Assembly: GCA_027485615.1 (NCBI GenBank)
Contig: JAIXQS010000049.1
Coordinates: forward strand, 1 to 43,607
Source of the DNA: Verrucomicrobiaceae bacterium
GTDB lineage: Bacteria > Verrucomicrobiota > Verrucomicrobiia > Verrucomicrobiales > Akkermansiaceae
DNA length: 43,607 nucleotides
Direction of reading: 5' to 3'
The notes beneath the pieces are model-generated. The model saw only the letters and a program-made list of their open reading frames with translations. It did no database searches and was not told the origin of the DNA. Below are positions 43,358 to 43,607 of this stretch, in pieces (the stretch's first letter is position 1; each line of letters opens with the position of its first letter). The position numbers and the translations under genes are program-made.

Positions 43358-43607
43358 ATGTCGCTTCTCACCGAATCCCGGCTCACGCTGAAACTCGCCT
43401 TCCCGCTCGTGATCGGGCAGGTGAGCCAGATGCTGCTCGGCGTCGCAGACACGGTGATGATAGGCCAGCTCGGCGTGAAGGAACTGGCGGTGCTTACGTT
43501 CGCGAACTCGCTTTTCTACGTGCCCTTCGTGTTCGGGATCGGGGTGCTGACGGCGGTTTCCGTTTTCACCTCGAACGCGCGCGGCGCAGGCGACGAGGCG
43601 GCGGGAA
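43358..43607 (+). CDS. MATE family efflux transporter (5' part only)
   Basis: The last 250 bases open a gene cut by the window edge. From ATG 43358 it reads MSLLTESRLTLKLAFPLVIG, then QVSQMLLGVADTVMIGQLGV and LFYVPFVFGIGVLTAVSVFT. This is the first helices of a MATE/NorM multidrug exporter, including the conserved D-T-V-M-I-G-x-L-G loop. An in-frame ATG at 43328 adds ten residues and is less likely. About 83 residues are visible of an expected 450. Confidence 0.9.
   Translation, partial: MSLLTESRLTLKLAFPLVIGQVSQMLLGVADTVMIGQLGVKELAVLTFANSLFYVPFVFGIGVLTAVSVFTSNARGAGDEAAG

Overview
The window looks like a chromosomal segment of a Verrucomicrobiota bacterium, probably Verrucomicrobiales (Luteolibacter/Haloferula-like). 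The pointers are a short PEP-CTERM sorting tail ending in GGLGMLALLRRRR, a protein starting like Verru_Chthon cassette protein A, a DUF1080 protein, a DUF6288 protein, and a beta-propeller/HEAT/cytochrome-c protein of the type found in Planctomycetes and Verrucomicrobia. No 16S gene is present, so genus is not resolved.

Layout. 1-4813: end of an unknown gene, a giant secreted calcium-repeat/LamG protein and a small membrane-anchored protein. 4934-6294: a helical protein on the minus strand with its terminator, then about 480 bp of non-coding DNA built from a degenerate 21-bp-phased repeat. 6332-11278: a soluble histidine kinase, a DUF1080 protein, a SMUG1-type DNA glycosylase, a secreted TIM-barrel protein and a porin. 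11480-11675: tRNA-Gln(UUG) whose 3' end is repeated in tandem downstream. 11727-14138: an MFS transporter and an AraC/XylR-type regulator.

14171-41366 is a glycan-degradation locus, almost all on the plus strand. First come a DUF6288 protein and a SASA-type esterase, translationally coupled. Then a graveyard of minus-strand pseudogene fragments, a Verru_Chthon A-like protein with a small partner, a PEP-CTERM protein, and a GH110-like beta-helix enzyme. The core is a tightly spaced six-gene run at 26619-41366: cytochrome-c dehydrogenase-like protein, two GH110-like proteins with an altered catalytic site, a DUF5703/GH95-like hydrolase, a canonical GH110, and a sulfatase fused to a GH110-like domain. 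41372 to the end is ordinary: dGTPase, a TPR protein and the start of a MATE transporter.

How it may work together (inference). Almost every enzyme in the locus has an export signal, so digestion would be periplasmic or extracellular. GH110 enzymes are alpha-1,3-galactosidases, and a sulfatase is physically joined to a GH110-like domain. A sulfated, alpha-galactosylated glycan (mucin-like or marine galactan) is therefore the leading substrate guess. No SusC/SusD pair is visible; the porin and MFS transporter are the only import candidates. A two-half-site element (two direct repeats 21 bp apart) occurs four times in the locus, always on the plus strand and 96-116 bp upstream of a start codon. 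That spacing fits an AraC-family operator, and an AraC/XylR-type regulator gene lies immediately upstream of the first copy. This putative regulon and the sulfatase-GH110 fusion are the most interesting items here.
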